DNA from: Anaerolineaceae bacterium
GTDB lineage: Bacteria; Chloroflexota; Anaerolineae; Aggregatilineales; Phototrophicaceae
Length of the DNA stretch: 64,000 nucleotides
Direction of reading: 5' to 3'
NCBI GenBank assembly: GCA_002699585.1
Contig: PABP01000014.1
Span: 558,001-622,000 of the forward strand
The notes under the pieces are model-generated. The model had not been told where the DNA came from. It made no database searches and saw only the letters and a program-made list of their open reading frames with translations. Position 1 is the first letter of the stretch. Each line of letters opens with the position of its first letter. Below, piece after piece: positions 15,945-24,458 of the stretch. The position numbers and the translations under genes are program-made.

Positions 15945-17960
15945 GTGAAGCGTGGGATTGTATTGATTGCGATGATGTTGTTGGCATTCAGCAGCGTGGT
16001 ATCTGCCCAGATGGACCCCGATACCATTGACGATATTTCCAAGAAGGTCGTACAGATCATTGCCTTACAAGATGGGGAACCCGTTTGGGTGGGTTCTGGA
16101 ACGATTGTTACAAGAGACGGACTTATTTTTACGAATCGCCATGTCGTCGATGGGGCTGATGATTTTGTCATCGCGCTGTTGGATGACCCCAACGAAAAAC
16201 CTGTACCGACCTATTTCGCCAGTGTGGAGCAGATGTTCCCCTTCGATTATGGCACCTTCGAACTGGATTTTGCCATGCTGCAAATCGACCGGGATATTGA
16301 TGGCAACAGCATCTTCCGCACTCGCCTGGACCTGCCATTTTTGGACACAACCACCTTTGCCGAGGCCCGTCGTGGTGAGCCGATCTATGTTTTCGGCTAC
16401 CCGACGATCGGCGATGGCTACTTCGTCTTTACCGATGGCCTGATTAGCTCCATCCAGAATGCCGATGTCGGCAGCAACCGCATCCCGGTCTTCTATCAGA
16501 CCAATGCGGAAATTGCACCGGGCAATAGTGGCGGCTTGGCGACCACTGCCGATGGCCAATTGCTCGGCATCCCGACCAGCGTGCGCTCGGAAGAACGCAC
16601 CGCTGCGCGCCTAAGTGGTGTTATTCCCTTCAGCGTGATCGAAGCCGCCGTGACCAATCGCCTGGTCCGACCAGAAAATCCGAGTGTGCCTGATAGCACG
16701 ACAACGACGACTACCGATACCAATCCAAATATGAATATCCAGATTACTGATGTCGATTGGAACGTGGATGACAACGGCACCCCATCGATCGCCATTCACA
16801 CGGAAATCAACGTCATCGGTTACCAGGATCAGGATTTGCGCGTGGGCGTTTTCTTCTACTATGACGATCTGGAAGAAATCACCGCCGTCCCTAGCCTGAT
16901 GGAAGACTTTTCTTCGCCCAGTGGGTCGCTCACGGCCCAGGATGTCATTACACCGGGCTATGAAAATACCATCTATGAAGACTTCGTCTTTGTGGTGCCG
17001 CTGGCGGCGTTCCCATCGGAAGACTTTGACCGCACTGCGGTTATCGTCGCCGACATGGGCCTCAACGGCGGCAGCTTTGAAAACTTGAGCGAACCCTGGC
17101 CCTATACCGTCACTGCCAATTCAAGCACGACACCGCCGGATACCACGACGACCAGTACGGGTACGGCTACCACTGTAGGTGCTGATGTCGTCTGCCCGGA
17201 TGGTCTGGTCATCAACGATGGTGTTGAAATCATCGTCGTTCAGATGCGCCCCGGCTTTGAATACACAGCAACGGTCGTTGGCCTCGATGGCTACGATCCG
17301 ATCCTGGCGGTGACACCGACCATTGATGGCGTCGGCACTTATGAAGCTGAGTTGTGCTCCGATGATGACGACATCGCCGCCAATTATAGCGTCAATCTGC
17401 CGACCACGGGCCCCGTCCCGACTAGCACGCGCAGCAGCCGCGTTCGCTTTAGCCATAGCAACAGCGATATGCTCAATGTCTCCTTCATCGTCGGCGAGTT
17501 CGACCGCAATCCAGGTGAGTTTGTGCTCATTCTGGAAGGCATGGCCGCTACCCCTGCCGATGGCATTGGCGATCCTTTCGTACTGCGTGCGACGCCCAAC
17601 GTGCTCAATGGGGCCGTCGGTGCCAACGTCTACATGATCGGCGCAGAGTCACAGCTTGACCCGCTCATGTACTTGCTCGACTGGGATACCATGGAACCGC
17701 TACAAACAGAATCCGGCGCGGTGGTCTGTGACGACAGTGATTCTGATACCTGCTGGGGCTCGTCCTATCCGTTGAGCGGTGGCACAGTTTCTCGTGCGGG
17801 TGGTCGTACCTATACGGCTGACGAATACGACCCCATGCTGCGTATTCCCCTAAATATGGGCGATGCCACCGAATCTATTGACTTCCCTTACGTCATGACC
17901 AGCTACCAGCAAAGCACCAGCGGCCAGTACATCATTGCGTTCCACATTGGCGCACAGTAG
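15945..17960 (+). CDS. secreted trypsin-like serine protease with C-terminal beta domains
   Basis: A 671-residue exported protein. A signal peptide ends near SVVSAQ (21-22). Residues about 30-235 form a trypsin/HtrA-type protease with H66 in TNRHVVDG, D108 in ELDFAMLQI and S195 in APGNSGG. There is no PDZ domain. Two Thr-rich linkers (near 245-255 and 395-410) separate a beta domain of about 130 residues and a long C-terminal part, which contains PPC-like stretches and Cys pairs that may form disulfides. The GTG start is fixed by AGGAGG seven bases upstream. A strong terminator follows. It probably works at the cell surface; its target is unknown. Confidence 0.9.
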   Translation: MKRGIVLIAMMLLAFSSVVSAQMDPDTIDDISKKVVQIIALQDGEPVWVGSGTIVTRDGLIFTNRHVVDGADDFVIALLDDPNEKPVPTYFASVEQMFPFDYGTFELDFAMLQIDRDIDGNSIFRTRLDLPFLDTTTFAEARRGEPIYVFGYPTIGDGYFVFTDGLISSIQNADVGSNRIPVFYQTNAEIAPGNSGGLATTADGQLLGIPTSVRSEERTAARLSGVIPFSVIEAAVTNRLVRPENPSVPDSTTTTTTDTNPNMNIQITDVDWNVDDNGTPSIAIHTEINVIGYQDQDLRVGVFFYYDDLEEITAVPSLMEDFSSPSGSLTAQDVITPGYENTIYEDFVFVVPLAAFPSEDFDRTAVIVADMGLNGGSFENLSEPWPYTVTANSSTTPPDTTTTSTGTATTVGADVVCPDGLVINDGVEIIVVQMRPGFEYTATVVGLDGYDPILAVTPTIDGVGTYEAELCSDDDDIAANYSVNLPTTGPVPTSTRSSRVRFSHSNSDMLNVSFIVGEFDRNPGEFVLILEGMAATPADGIGDPFVLRATPNVLNGAVGANVYMIGAESQLDPLMYLLDWDTMEPLQTESGAVVCDDSDSDTCWGSSYPLSGGTVSRAGGRTYTADEYDPMLRIPLNMGDATESIDFPYVMTSYQQSTSGQYIIAFHIGAQ

Positions 17961-17985
17961 TTTCAACGTTACAAAGTAGGACCCA

Positions 17986-18017
17986 ACGGGGCATGGCCAA
18001 AGCTGTGCCCCGTTTTT
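17986..18017 (+). terminator. terminator of the secreted protease gene
   Basis: ACGGGGCA (17986-17993) pairs with TGCCCCGT (18006-18013), followed by TTTTTG. Confidence 0.88.
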
Positions 18018-18147
18018 GTTTGTCTATTTGGTTGCTCCTATTTTTATGGCTTTTTTGCCTGATGCCCGTGCAGCGATTGATGCCCCACGCTAAACTTGGA
18101 TCATCGTTCGTCCGAGCCACGCGCTCGGATTGAGGGGGAGTTGGCTT

Positions 18148-18885
18148 ATGTCACGTTTGATGGGGGCTTTGATTATTCTGCGGACCCTGGCGCTGCCTGT
18201 GCTGGTCGTCGTGACCTTTTTGGTAGTGCAGGCGATGGTTAGCGACGTCTTACAGAAAACTGAACAGCGTCGCATGCTCATCACGACCGAACTGTCACAG
18301 ATTGAAGACGACATGACAGTCCTTGCCGGGACAGTTGGCAGCGCCCAGGAAACGGTTAACGGCAGCTTTGGGCGTCTGGCGCGTTTTCTGGATCAAATCG
18401 ACTTTGATGAGCTGCCGCTGCCGGATTTCACCGTGCCGACGACACTCAGCCTGGATGTACCTGAATTTCTGGAAGATGGCTTGAAAGCCATTCCTGTCCC
18501 TGGGACCAGCTACAATCTACTCCAGGTGATCCAAAACTGGACCAAAGTGACGGTGCCCTTTGCCGATGACATCAACGGCATTCCACTGGCCATCGAAAAC
18601 GCCTTCGGTGAATTCGAGGATGCGTTTGGCGCTTTTGCCACAATGGCATCGCGCATGAATAGCACCCTCGACAGCATGCAGGTGGCCAATGCGCAAACCG
18701 TCGCCCTCGTTGATGACATACACATCATTTTACAAGGCGGCACGGGCAAACAACCCGGCACACCCTGGTTGACGATTTTACGCACCTTGTTGATTACGCT
18801 TGGCGTTTTTGTGGCTATCTGGTATATCACCAGCGCCTATGACGACCTGCGTCATGGCTGGCGCATGATGACCGGTCAGGCTTGA
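18148..18885 (+). CDS. membrane-anchored protein with helical extracellular region
   Basis: A 245-residue protein with a membrane segment near each end (about residues 5-30 and 210-230) and a long helical middle. The middle contains amphipathic helices (TELSQIEDDMTVLAGTV, SMQVANAQTVALVDDI) suggesting a coiled or bundle structure. The start at 18148 follows GAGGGGGAG. No family is recognised and no catalytic motif is seen. It follows the secreted protease after a terminator, so it has its own promoter. Confidence 0.75.
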   Translation: MSRLMGALIILRTLALPVLVVVTFLVVQAMVSDVLQKTEQRRMLITTELSQIEDDMTVLAGTVGSAQETVNGSFGRLARFLDQIDFDELPLPDFTVPTTLSLDVPEFLEDGLKAIPVPGTSYNLLQVIQNWTKVTVPFADDINGIPLAIENAFGEFEDAFGAFATMASRMNSTLDSMQVANAQTVALVDDIHIILQGGTGKQPGTPWLTILRTLLITLGVFVAIWYITSAYDDLRHGWRMMTGQA

Positions 18886-18964
18886 GGTTAAGCATCTATA
18901 TATCGTTGACATGATCGGGGTTGTTGCGCGTGTTAACTCAACGGGAATTGTCACCACGAAACCT

Positions 18965-19055
18965 TTTGTTTCGGCGCACTGCGCCGAAAAACATCGGGTC
19001 AAGGGGCGACAGTCCCTTGTGGGAGCACGAGGGTAAAACCCTCGTTATCTCATCA
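18965..19055. repeat. intergenic hairpin cluster
   Basis: Three consecutive inverted repeats: TTTCGGCGCA/TGCGCCGAAA, AAGGG...CCCTT around GCGACAGT, and CGAGGGT/ACCCTCG around AAA. None has a long T run. The CACGAGGGTAAAACCCTCGT part looks like a dispersed intergenic repeat known from many environmental genomes, but no second copy is seen in this window. Confidence 0.5.
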
Positions 19056-19066
19056 GCGGATAGATA

Positions 19067-19816
19067 TTAACTTTGCTCAGTCACAGTATTTTTCTGGCGT
19101 GGCATGGAGCGATAGTGCCACTTGAGGTCCCAGGTGCGTAAGGCGGCCTCAGCGGCGATTTTCAGGCTCATCTTGGATTGCCCGCGTGCCCGATCCGGGA
19201 AGTGAATCGGCACTTCCACAAAGCGGCAGCCCAGCAGGGACGCCACATAGCTCATCTCAATCTGGAAGATATAGCCATTCGACTGGATATTATCCAGGTC
19301 GATGCGCTGCAAAGTCTCGCGCGTCCATACTCTAAAACCCGCTGTGGCATCTTTGACGGGTAAGCCCAGGATGGCCGGAGTGTAAATGCGATTCGCCCAC
19401 ATGCTCAGGGCCTTGCGCAAAAAGTGCCAGGATTCATCCACGCTGCCGCCCTTCACATAGCGTGAGCCGATGACCACGTCATGGTCCTTGATAGCTGCCA
19501 ACATCTGCGGGATATATTTGGGCTGATGCGAAAAATCGCAGTCCATCTGGATGATGTACTCCGCACCCATCGCCAGGGCCTTCTTGAATCCGGCGATATA
19601 GGCTGGTCGCAGTCCTTGTTTTTCCGGGCGATGCAAAACAGACACGCGCGGATCGTCTTTGGCGATCTCGTCAGCCAGTTTGCCCGTGCCATCCGGGGAA
19701 TTGTCATCCACAACCAGCACGCTCAGCGCGTCTATGCCCAGACCGAGCAGGGCATCCACCATCAGCGGCAGGTTTTCGATTTCGTTGTAGGTTGGGATGA
19801 CGACGATTATAGACAT
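19067..19816 (-). CDS. polyprenol-monophosphomannose synthase-like GT2 glycosyltransferase
   Basis: A 249-residue GT2 enzyme like dolichol-phosphate mannosyltransferases, which load a sugar onto a lipid phosphate. Motifs: VVIPTYNEIENLP at the start, VVDDNSPDGTG (the UDP/GDP-binding DD), GADYIIQMDCDFSHQP-like QMDCDFSHQ (the DxD site), and ATAGFRVW. The C-terminal part lacks the extra membrane domain of larger relatives. The start at 19816 has GAGAAGAG upstream. It stands alone; the lipid-linked sugar could feed protein or surface glycosylation. Confidence 0.92.
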   Translation of the reverse strand: MSIIVVIPTYNEIENLPLMVDALLGLGIDALSVLVVDDNSPDGTGKLADEIAKDDPRVSVLHRPEKQGLRPAYIAGFKKALAMGAEYIIQMDCDFSHQPKYIPQMLAAIKDHDVVIGSRYVKGGSVDESWHFLRKALSMWANRIYTPAILGLPVKDATAGFRVWTRETLQRIDLDNIQSNGYIFQIEMSYVASLLGCRFVEVPIHFPDRARGQSKMSLKIAAEAALRTWDLKWHYRSMPRQKNTVTEQS

Positions 19817-20124
19817 AGGACTCTTCTCGATTCTGTCCATTCAAGTTGCCCGTTCAAGCACCAGGGAGCGCGATTATATCATAGGTATCCAGCGAAAAAG
19901 ATCACCGAACTAGCGTATCAGTTGGCATATATCGGATTCTACTGTAGCCTTTTGTCCTCTGTAGAACGTATCCGATCAGTCGTGCACCATAGTCATCTTA
20001 ATTATGGTTCTAAAATAGCTGAAATTGCCTGTAGATATACATCGCAATAAGTTTAGGTGGGCAATCGCCCGCTAGCTGGGGTCACAGTATCGCACAATAA
20101 GCTCAAAATCGATGGGATAAAGCC
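19817..20124. other. gene-free stretch, nothing recognised
   Basis: This 308-base gap lies between divergent genes and must contain both promoters. It is relatively AT-rich in its middle. I see no repeat, RNA gene or clear promoter boxes in it. Confidence 0.5.
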
Positions 20125-20727
20125 ATGCCGCAAATTCCTTTTGATGACTGGTCCCCGCTCACTCTGGAACAGACCGTCGCGCTGTTCGAGGATGCGCCAT
20201 TTACCTGGTTCATTGCCGGGGGCTATGCTGTTGAATTGTTCCTGGGCCATTCGATACGCGATCATAGCGATGTGGATGTGGTCGTCTTCCGCGATGAGCA
20301 ACTTGCTGCCCAATCATGGATGAGAGGTTGGCAGCTCTACGCCGCCGATCCGCCGGGGACGCTGCGCCCCTGGCTAAGAGACGAGTTTTTGCCATTTGGC
20401 GTGCATGATATCTGGGGCCATCGTGAGGGGAAACAACACTGGGAAATGCAGTTCATGCTGGCTGAATGCGAGGGTGAGCGCTGGTTCGCTCGCTTTGATG
20501 ACGGCATCGGTGGGCTGCGTGATGACCTGTTCACAACCTATGGCGGCGTGCCTTGCATCCGTATAGAAGTGCAATTGCTCTACAAATGCCGCCGACGTCG
20601 CCCCAAAGACGAACTTGACTTCGTCGCCTGCCTGCCGCTGCTATCATCCGACCAGCGCCAATGGCTCACCAGCCGCATTCGCCGTCTGTTCCCGGATGGC
20701 CATCCCTGGCTAGGACTGTTTGAATAA
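20125..20727 (+). CDS. nucleotidyltransferase, aminoglycoside-2''-adenylyltransferase-like
   Basis: A 200-residue protein of the polymerase-beta nucleotidyltransferase fold. The motif is GGYAVELFLGHSIRDHSDVDVVVF (the GG and D-x-D pair, residues about 32-55), followed by a helical C-terminus. This matches the family annotated as aminoglycoside-2''-adenylyltransferase, but chromosomal members are mostly uncharacterised and resistance should not be assumed. It stands alone between divergent genes, with a family B repeat directly after the stop. Confidence 0.82.
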   Translation: MPQIPFDDWSPLTLEQTVALFEDAPFTWFIAGGYAVELFLGHSIRDHSDVDVVVFRDEQLAAQSWMRGWQLYAADPPGTLRPWLRDEFLPFGVHDIWGHREGKQHWEMQFMLAECEGERWFARFDDGIGGLRDDLFTTYGGVPCIRIEVQLLYKCRRRRPKDELDFVACLPLLSSDQRQWLTSRIRRLFPDGHPWLGLFE

Positions 20728-20775
20728 GACCCCCATCCTCAGTCCTTCCCCCGAAGGAGGAAGGATGCCTCTTTT
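20728..20775 (-). repeat. intergenic repeat family B, copy 3 (inverted)
   Basis: GACCCCCATCCTCAGTCCTT, the hairpin CCCCCGAAGGAGG, then AAGGATGCCTCTTTT: the reverse complement of the 2818 copy. It begins at the base after the nucleotidyltransferase stop. Confidence 0.8.
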
Positions 20776-20798
20776 GCGACCATACGCGCTTTTTGAAT

Positions 20799-20837
20799 TC
20801 CCCTCTCCTTCGGGCAGGGGACACAGGGGAGGGGTTA
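20799..20837. repeat. C/G-rich intergenic repeat related to family B
   Basis: TCCCCTCTCCTTCGGGCAGGGG hairpin (CTTCGG cap) followed by ACACAGGGGAGGGGTTA. A comparable unit lies at 45831-45871. The last bases are the stop codon of the minus-strand membrane protein gene. Confidence 0.6.
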
Positions 20838-21173
20838 ATCCTTTTTTTTCCTGCGCTTGCGCAGCTCCCAATCCTGGCCGAATTGAATGGCGACACCCAG
20901 CAAATAGCCCAGTACAGCAAGGACGAGCGTAAAAAAGCTCATGACCGATGCCGGTGTGTCAATGTCTCCGCTGGCAGCAAAATAGAGATAGGCGAACGTC
21001 AGGAGGTTGATGCAACCTGCAACTAGCAGAAAACCACCCAGGTATCGTGCGGCTTTGCCCCACAGAATCGTCTGATTGATATTCAGGCCCGTTGGCGCTT
21101 TGTAAAAGGCGTAGAGTCCGCTTGCAACGTAAAACAGACCAAGAAATACCAGGATGGCGACACGTATCGACAT
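20835..21173 (-). CDS. small membrane protein of unknown function, 112 aa
   Basis: The start at 21173 begins with SIRVAILVFLGLFY. The open frame continues upstream through the tRNA gene, which cannot be coding, so the longer form is rejected. Three or four hydrophobic segments are visible (about 5-25, 40-60, 75-100), followed by the very basic C-terminus LRKRRKKKD. No family is recognised. It lies directly downstream of tRNA-Leu on the same strand and could be read from the tRNA promoter. Confidence 0.7.
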   Translation of the reverse strand: MSIRVAILVFLGLFYVASGLYAFYKAPTGLNINQTILWGKAARYLGGFLLVAGCINLLTFAYLYFAASGDIDTPASVMSFFTLVLAVLGYLLGVAIQFGQDWELRKRRKKKD

Positions 21174-21245
21174 AGGGCTATGCTCAACTTTGTTTTGCAG
21201 CGAATTCATTATACGAAAAAACCAGCCGTTAAGCTGGTTAAAGTG

Positions 21246-21327
21246 TGCCGAAGGTGGGAGTCGAACCCACACGCCCAGAAGGCAATCGCTTTTGAGGCGA
21301 TCGTGTCTGCCATTCCACCACTTCGGC
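21246..21327 (-). tRNA. tRNA-Leu (anticodon CAA)
   Basis: Read on the minus strand, GCCGAAG pairs with CTTCGGC as the 7-bp acceptor stem with A as the discriminator. The anticodon arm is ATCGC-CTCAAAA-GCGAT, giving CAA, which reads UUG. The long variable arm and GGTTCGACTCC T-loop are typical of class II tRNA-Leu. CCA is not encoded. Length is 82 nt. Confidence 0.95.
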
Positions 21328-21433
21328 ATTGTGTGATTGATTGTAGATTTTCAGCGGCAGTCGTGGCAAGATACGGCCTACACACGACATGTTACTATGG
21401 ACCAGATAGTAGAGGCTACAGGCCAAAAAGTCA

Positions 21434-22072
21434 ATGCCAGACCCGCAAGCTCCTTCCCTCATAACACCCCCTGACATCGACGATAGTCAGTTGGTGGAGC
21501 AGGCCGTAAACGGCGATGTGAATGCATTTAATGGGCTGGTTTTGCGCTATCAGGATCGTGTCTATAGTATCGCCTACCGCATCATGGGTGAGCCAGATGG
21601 TGCCGCCGATATGACCCAGGATGCTTTCATCAATGCCTTTCGCAAATTAGAGACGTATCGTGGCGGCAGCTTCATCGGCTGGATGGGGCGCATCGTCACC
21701 AATACCTGCTATGACGAACTGCGCAAGCGTAAACGTCGCCCGCAAACTGCTTTTGACGATTTGCCCGGTGGCGATGCTGATGACGGCCCTCCGATAGCCT
21801 CCGATAGCATCACGCCGGAAGAAGCCGCCCAGCGCAGCGATCTCCAGCAGGCTATCGCCGATTGCATCCGCGCCCTCAACGACGACCAGCGCGTCGTTAT
21901 GGTGTTGTGTGACATCGAAAACCAGAGCTATCAGGAAATCGCGGAAATCATGAATCTCAATATGGGCACGGTTAAATCGCGCCTGAGTCGAGCGCGGGTG
22001 GCCGTTCGTAATTGTTTGCAAGCTGTTCAGGAACTTTTGCCACCTGAATTTCGTCTAGGTGATGAAGGCTAA
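21434..22072 (+). CDS. RNA polymerase sigma factor, ECF subfamily (RpoE-like)
   Basis: A 212-residue sigma-70 family member. Region 2 covers about residues 20-95, with FNGLVLRYQDRVYSIAYRI, DAADMTQDAF-like (AADMTQDAFINAFRKL, the -10 recognition helix) and YRGGSFIGWMGRIVTN. Region 4 covers about 140-195, with LPP-like spacing, QSYQEIAEIMNLNMGTVKSRLSRAR as the helix-turn-helix for the -35 box. A 191-base gap with a family B repeat separates it from the anti-sigma gene, which is unusual for such a pair. It likely responds to an envelope signal. Confidence 0.95.
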   Translation: MPDPQAPSLITPPDIDDSQLVEQAVNGDVNAFNGLVLRYQDRVYSIAYRIMGEPDGAADMTQDAFINAFRKLETYRGGSFIGWMGRIVTNTCYDELRKRKRRPQTAFDDLPGGDADDGPPIASDSITPEEAAQRSDLQQAIADCIRALNDDQRVVMVLCDIENQSYQEIAEIMNLNMGTVKSRLSRARVAVRNCLQAVQELLPPEFRLGDEG

Positions 22073-22149
22073 ACAAGTTGTTGGTGATTGGTTGTTAGTT
22101 TTTAATGCTGAAATCGCTTCTGAAGGTCATTGCTCCTAAGTTAAGGATC

Positions 22150-22196
22150 AAGGCATCCTTCCACCTCATGGGGGAAGGACTGAGGATAGGGGTCTA
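22150..22196 (+). repeat. intergenic repeat family B, copy 4
   Basis: AAGGCATCCTTCCACCTCATGG then GGGAAGGACTGAGGATAGGGGTCTAAA. It has the CTCATG cap instead of CTTCGG. It lies between the sigma and anti-sigma genes. Confidence 0.75.
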
Positions 22197-22263
22197 AACA
22201 ACAACTCATCACTAAAAACCAAAGACTAAAATCTGCGAACTGTGAGCTAAAGACTGTGAACTG

Positions 22264-23460
22264 ATGGAACCCTACGAACTGACTGACCGCGATGCCGAAC
22301 TGCTTTCGGCCTACATTGACGATGCCCTGGACGCTGAACAGCGATCCAGCCTTGAAGCACGTCTGGCGCAAGACGCGGATTTACGTCGGGAGCTGCGCAG
22401 CTTGCAGCAAACAGTCGCTCTGGTTCGTAGCCTGGAAGATGTACGCGCCCCGCGTGATTTCACCCTGACACCGGAAATGGTCGGCCTGGGTGATCCCACA
22501 CCTGCTGCGCCGGAGCGTCCTGCTCTGAAAGTTATGCCACGCCGCCGCAATATCTGGCAGATCGCCATGACAAGTGCCGCCGCCTTTGTGCTGGTGTTCG
22601 CGGGTGTGCTGGTCGTCATGCGCGTCATGGATAACCAAAGTGCCCCAACGGATACGCCTGCCCAGGTAGCCGTTGCGCCTACACTCACGGCTGAGGTAGT
22701 CGCTGATGAAGCAGCCGATGAACCCGAAAATGCCAACTTGATGGTCGCAACGCTTGCAGAGACAACGCTCGCCCAGACCATGACCGTCCAGACAGAAGGC
22801 TATAGCTCGCGGCAGGCCATAGAAGCCACGCCTGTTATCACCATCGTTGATGGCGTGGCAATCATCACGCCTGCTGTCAATATGCCTACTATCCCAGAAG
22901 TAACGCCGCTACCGACTCAATCTCTATCTGCAACGCCGCTCCCTGGCTCGGCTAACGATACGGGTATGATCGTGCCTGTGTCCCCGCCTGAGGATGTCGA
23001 AAGCGATGACAGCCTAGGCGACGAAGGTTTCGCCCTGGAAGCACAGCCAACGCCATCTGAGCCGCCTATTGCGTTATCCGTCCAGCAGGCAACGCCCACA
23101 CCCGCACCGACGCTTATGGCCCAAACACAAGCCAGGGGGGCCGGGGGTGCGGGATCGGATACACAAGATGGCGAGGCTGAAGTAGCCGAAGTACCGCAGG
23201 ATAGTGCAGCGGATAGTGCGGCCAGTGAACCCATCCCCTCCGATGCGGATACGACAATGGGTGGTGCGGCATCTGCTGAAGAATCTGCCGCTCCTAAAAC
23301 GGGTGACGTGTTGGGCATGCTCCTGGGCGGATTATACCGATCCAGTGCCGAAACAACGCTCTTCCGTCTACCCAATGAGCAGGTTGTTACACTGCAAGAT
23401 GCGCTCGACGTTTTCCTGCGGATTGCGGCAGGCATCGCCAATGTGGAGGCCACCCGATGA
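22264..23460 (+). CDS. membrane-bound anti-sigma factor (zinc motif missing)
   Basis: A 398-residue protein. The N-terminal 50 residues (LLSAYIDDALDAEQRSSLEARL...) match the anti-sigma helix pattern, but the HxxxCxxC zinc ligands are replaced (AQDADLRREL), so it is not a zinc-bound ZAS domain. One membrane segment lies at about 97-118. The external part of about 280 residues is low-complexity, rich in Pro, Thr, Ala and acidic residues, with no fold visible until a final 60 residues. It presumably holds the sigma factor encoded upstream. Its stop overlaps the Nudix start by four bases. Confidence 0.82.
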   Translation: MEPYELTDRDAELLSAYIDDALDAEQRSSLEARLAQDADLRRELRSLQQTVALVRSLEDVRAPRDFTLTPEMVGLGDPTPAAPERPALKVMPRRRNIWQIAMTSAAAFVLVFAGVLVVMRVMDNQSAPTDTPAQVAVAPTLTAEVVADEAADEPENANLMVATLAETTLAQTMTVQTEGYSSRQAIEATPVITIVDGVAIITPAVNMPTIPEVTPLPTQSLSATPLPGSANDTGMIVPVSPPEDVESDDSLGDEGFALEAQPTPSEPPIALSVQQATPTPAPTLMAQTQARGAGGAGSDTQDGEAEVAEVPQDSAADSAASEPIPSDADTTMGGAASAEESAAPKTGDVLGMLLGGLYRSSAETTLFRLPNEQVVTLQDALDVFLRIAAGIANVEATR

Positions 23461-23957
23461 GCCGCAGCGCCCATTATTGCCCTCAGTGTGGTGACGCCCT
23501 CGCTCACATCGAGCGCCACGGGCGCATCCGTCCTGTATGCCCCTCCTGCGACTACACCGTCTATTATGATCCCAAGGTCGCTGTGACCATCTTTATTGAG
23601 CAGGACGAGCAGGTGTTGCTGGTGCAACGCAAGAATGATCCCGGCTGTGGTAAATGGGCCATGCCCGCTGGCTTTGTGGAGTATGACGAAGCGCCGGAAG
23701 ACGCTGCCATCCGCGAAACGTTGGAAGAAACCGGCCTGCAAGTCGAAATCACTGATCTGTTGGCCGTTTTCCCCCGCAAAGACCACGGTCTTGCGGATAT
23801 CGTCATTAGCTATGCGGCCCGCGTCACTGGCGGCCTCCTCCAGGCGGGCGATGATGCCGCCGCTGCTCAATGGTATACGCGGGCGGCTGTGCCCATTGAC
23901 GACCTCGTATTTTACCCCTCCAAGACGCTGATCGGGGCCTGGGTCAATCAGTGTTAA
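23457..23957 (+). CDS. Nudix hydrolase with N-terminal zinc ribbon
   Basis: A 166-residue protein. C8-x2-C11 and C28-x2-C31 form a zinc ribbon, as in NudC-like and ADP-ribose pyrophosphatase-like Nudix enzymes. The Nudix box GFVEYDEAPEDAAIRETLEETGL runs over about 72-94 with all metal-binding Glu residues. It would hydrolyse a nucleoside diphosphate linked to another group; the exact substrate is not readable. The ATG overlaps the anti-sigma stop (ATGA), so the two are translated together. Confidence 0.92.
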   Translation: MSRSAHYCPQCGDALAHIERHGRIRPVCPSCDYTVYYDPKVAVTIFIEQDEQVLLVQRKNDPGCGKWAMPAGFVEYDEAPEDAAIRETLEETGLQVEITDLLAVFPRKDHGLADIVISYAARVTGGLLQAGDDAAAAQWYTRAAVPIDDLVFYPSKTLIGAWVNQC

Positions 23958-23980
23958 GCCTTCATTGTGCAAAAATGCAC

Positions 23981-23986
23981 TAAAAT
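23981..23986 (+). promoter_or_regulatory. possible -10 box for the first SpoIIAA-like paralogue
   Basis: TAAAAT lies 42 bases before the GTG start, preceded by TGCAC. A similar TGC-TAAAAT lies before the third paralogue at 24949-24954, and TATAAT at 25438-25443 before the fourth. Each of these three may have its own promoter. Confidence 0.3.
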
Positions 23987-24027
23987 GAACATATTGTAAG
24001 CATCTGGAAAAAGAATGTTATTTCGCC

Positions 24028-24441
24028 GTGGAAAACTCAAAGTCGACAGGCTTCACCTACGAAGTTCGAGACGACGGTATCAAGATCTATCGATTAACGG
24101 ACCTCAAACGTGATACGGTTGATGCCTTTTTTGAGATGAATCTTTCAATAGGTTTAGCGATAATGGAAGCGGGGCATCACAATCGCAGTATATTGGATGT
24201 GTCCACATTATTGATGCCGACGCCCTACGCCGCCAAGCGTTTCCAACAGTTGGCCTCCTTGCGCCCTAACGACAGTCGATCTTCTGTGGCCATCCTGACG
24301 CCATCACGCCAGTTATATATGTTTGTACGGACGATGCTGAGTCGTGTCCCGCAGAATAATAAATCGCACATTCGGTTATTTAGTTCAGAAGAAGAGGCAC
24401 TTGCCTGGTTGGATGAACGCCTGAATGAACTGGGTCCTTAA
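24028..24441 (+). CDS. SpoIIAA/STAS-like protein, paralogue 1 of 4
   Basis: A 137-residue soluble protein, first of four tandem paralogues. Shared marks: (Y)E-x-RDDGI near the N-terminus, LKRDTVDAF, a strand ending SILDVS, then MPTPYAAKRF, VAILTPS, IRLF-x-EEEALAWLDERL and the terminal LGP. The last strand-helix unit (LF..EEALAWL) resembles SpoIIAA-like/STAS domains, which act as regulatory partners, but the phospho-serine site is not obvious. The GTG start is the only in-frame choice that keeps the conserved N-terminus; the Shine-Dalgarno is weak. The second copy follows 17 bases later. Confidence 0.8.
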   Translation: MENSKSTGFTYEVRDDGIKIYRLTDLKRDTVDAFFEMNLSIGLAIMEAGHHNRSILDVSTLLMPTPYAAKRFQQLASLRPNDSRSSVAILTPSRQLYMFVRTMLSRVPQNNKSHIRLFSSEEEALAWLDERLNELGP

Positions 24442-24458
24442 GGGGGCAAAAACGAAGG

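Noticed and set aside
20125-20727. Nucleotidyltransferase called as a resistance gene
   Set aside because: Only the general fold is seen. Chromosomal relatives are mostly of unknown substrate, so no resistance claim is made.
20835-21329. Long frame giving a 164-residue protein on the minus strand
   Set aside because: Its first part reads through the tRNA-Leu gene at 21246-21327. The real start is more likely 21173.
22917-23972. 351-residue frame on the minus strand
   Set aside because: It is antisense to the anti-sigma and Nudix genes. Their motifs and the ATGA overlap show which strand is coding.
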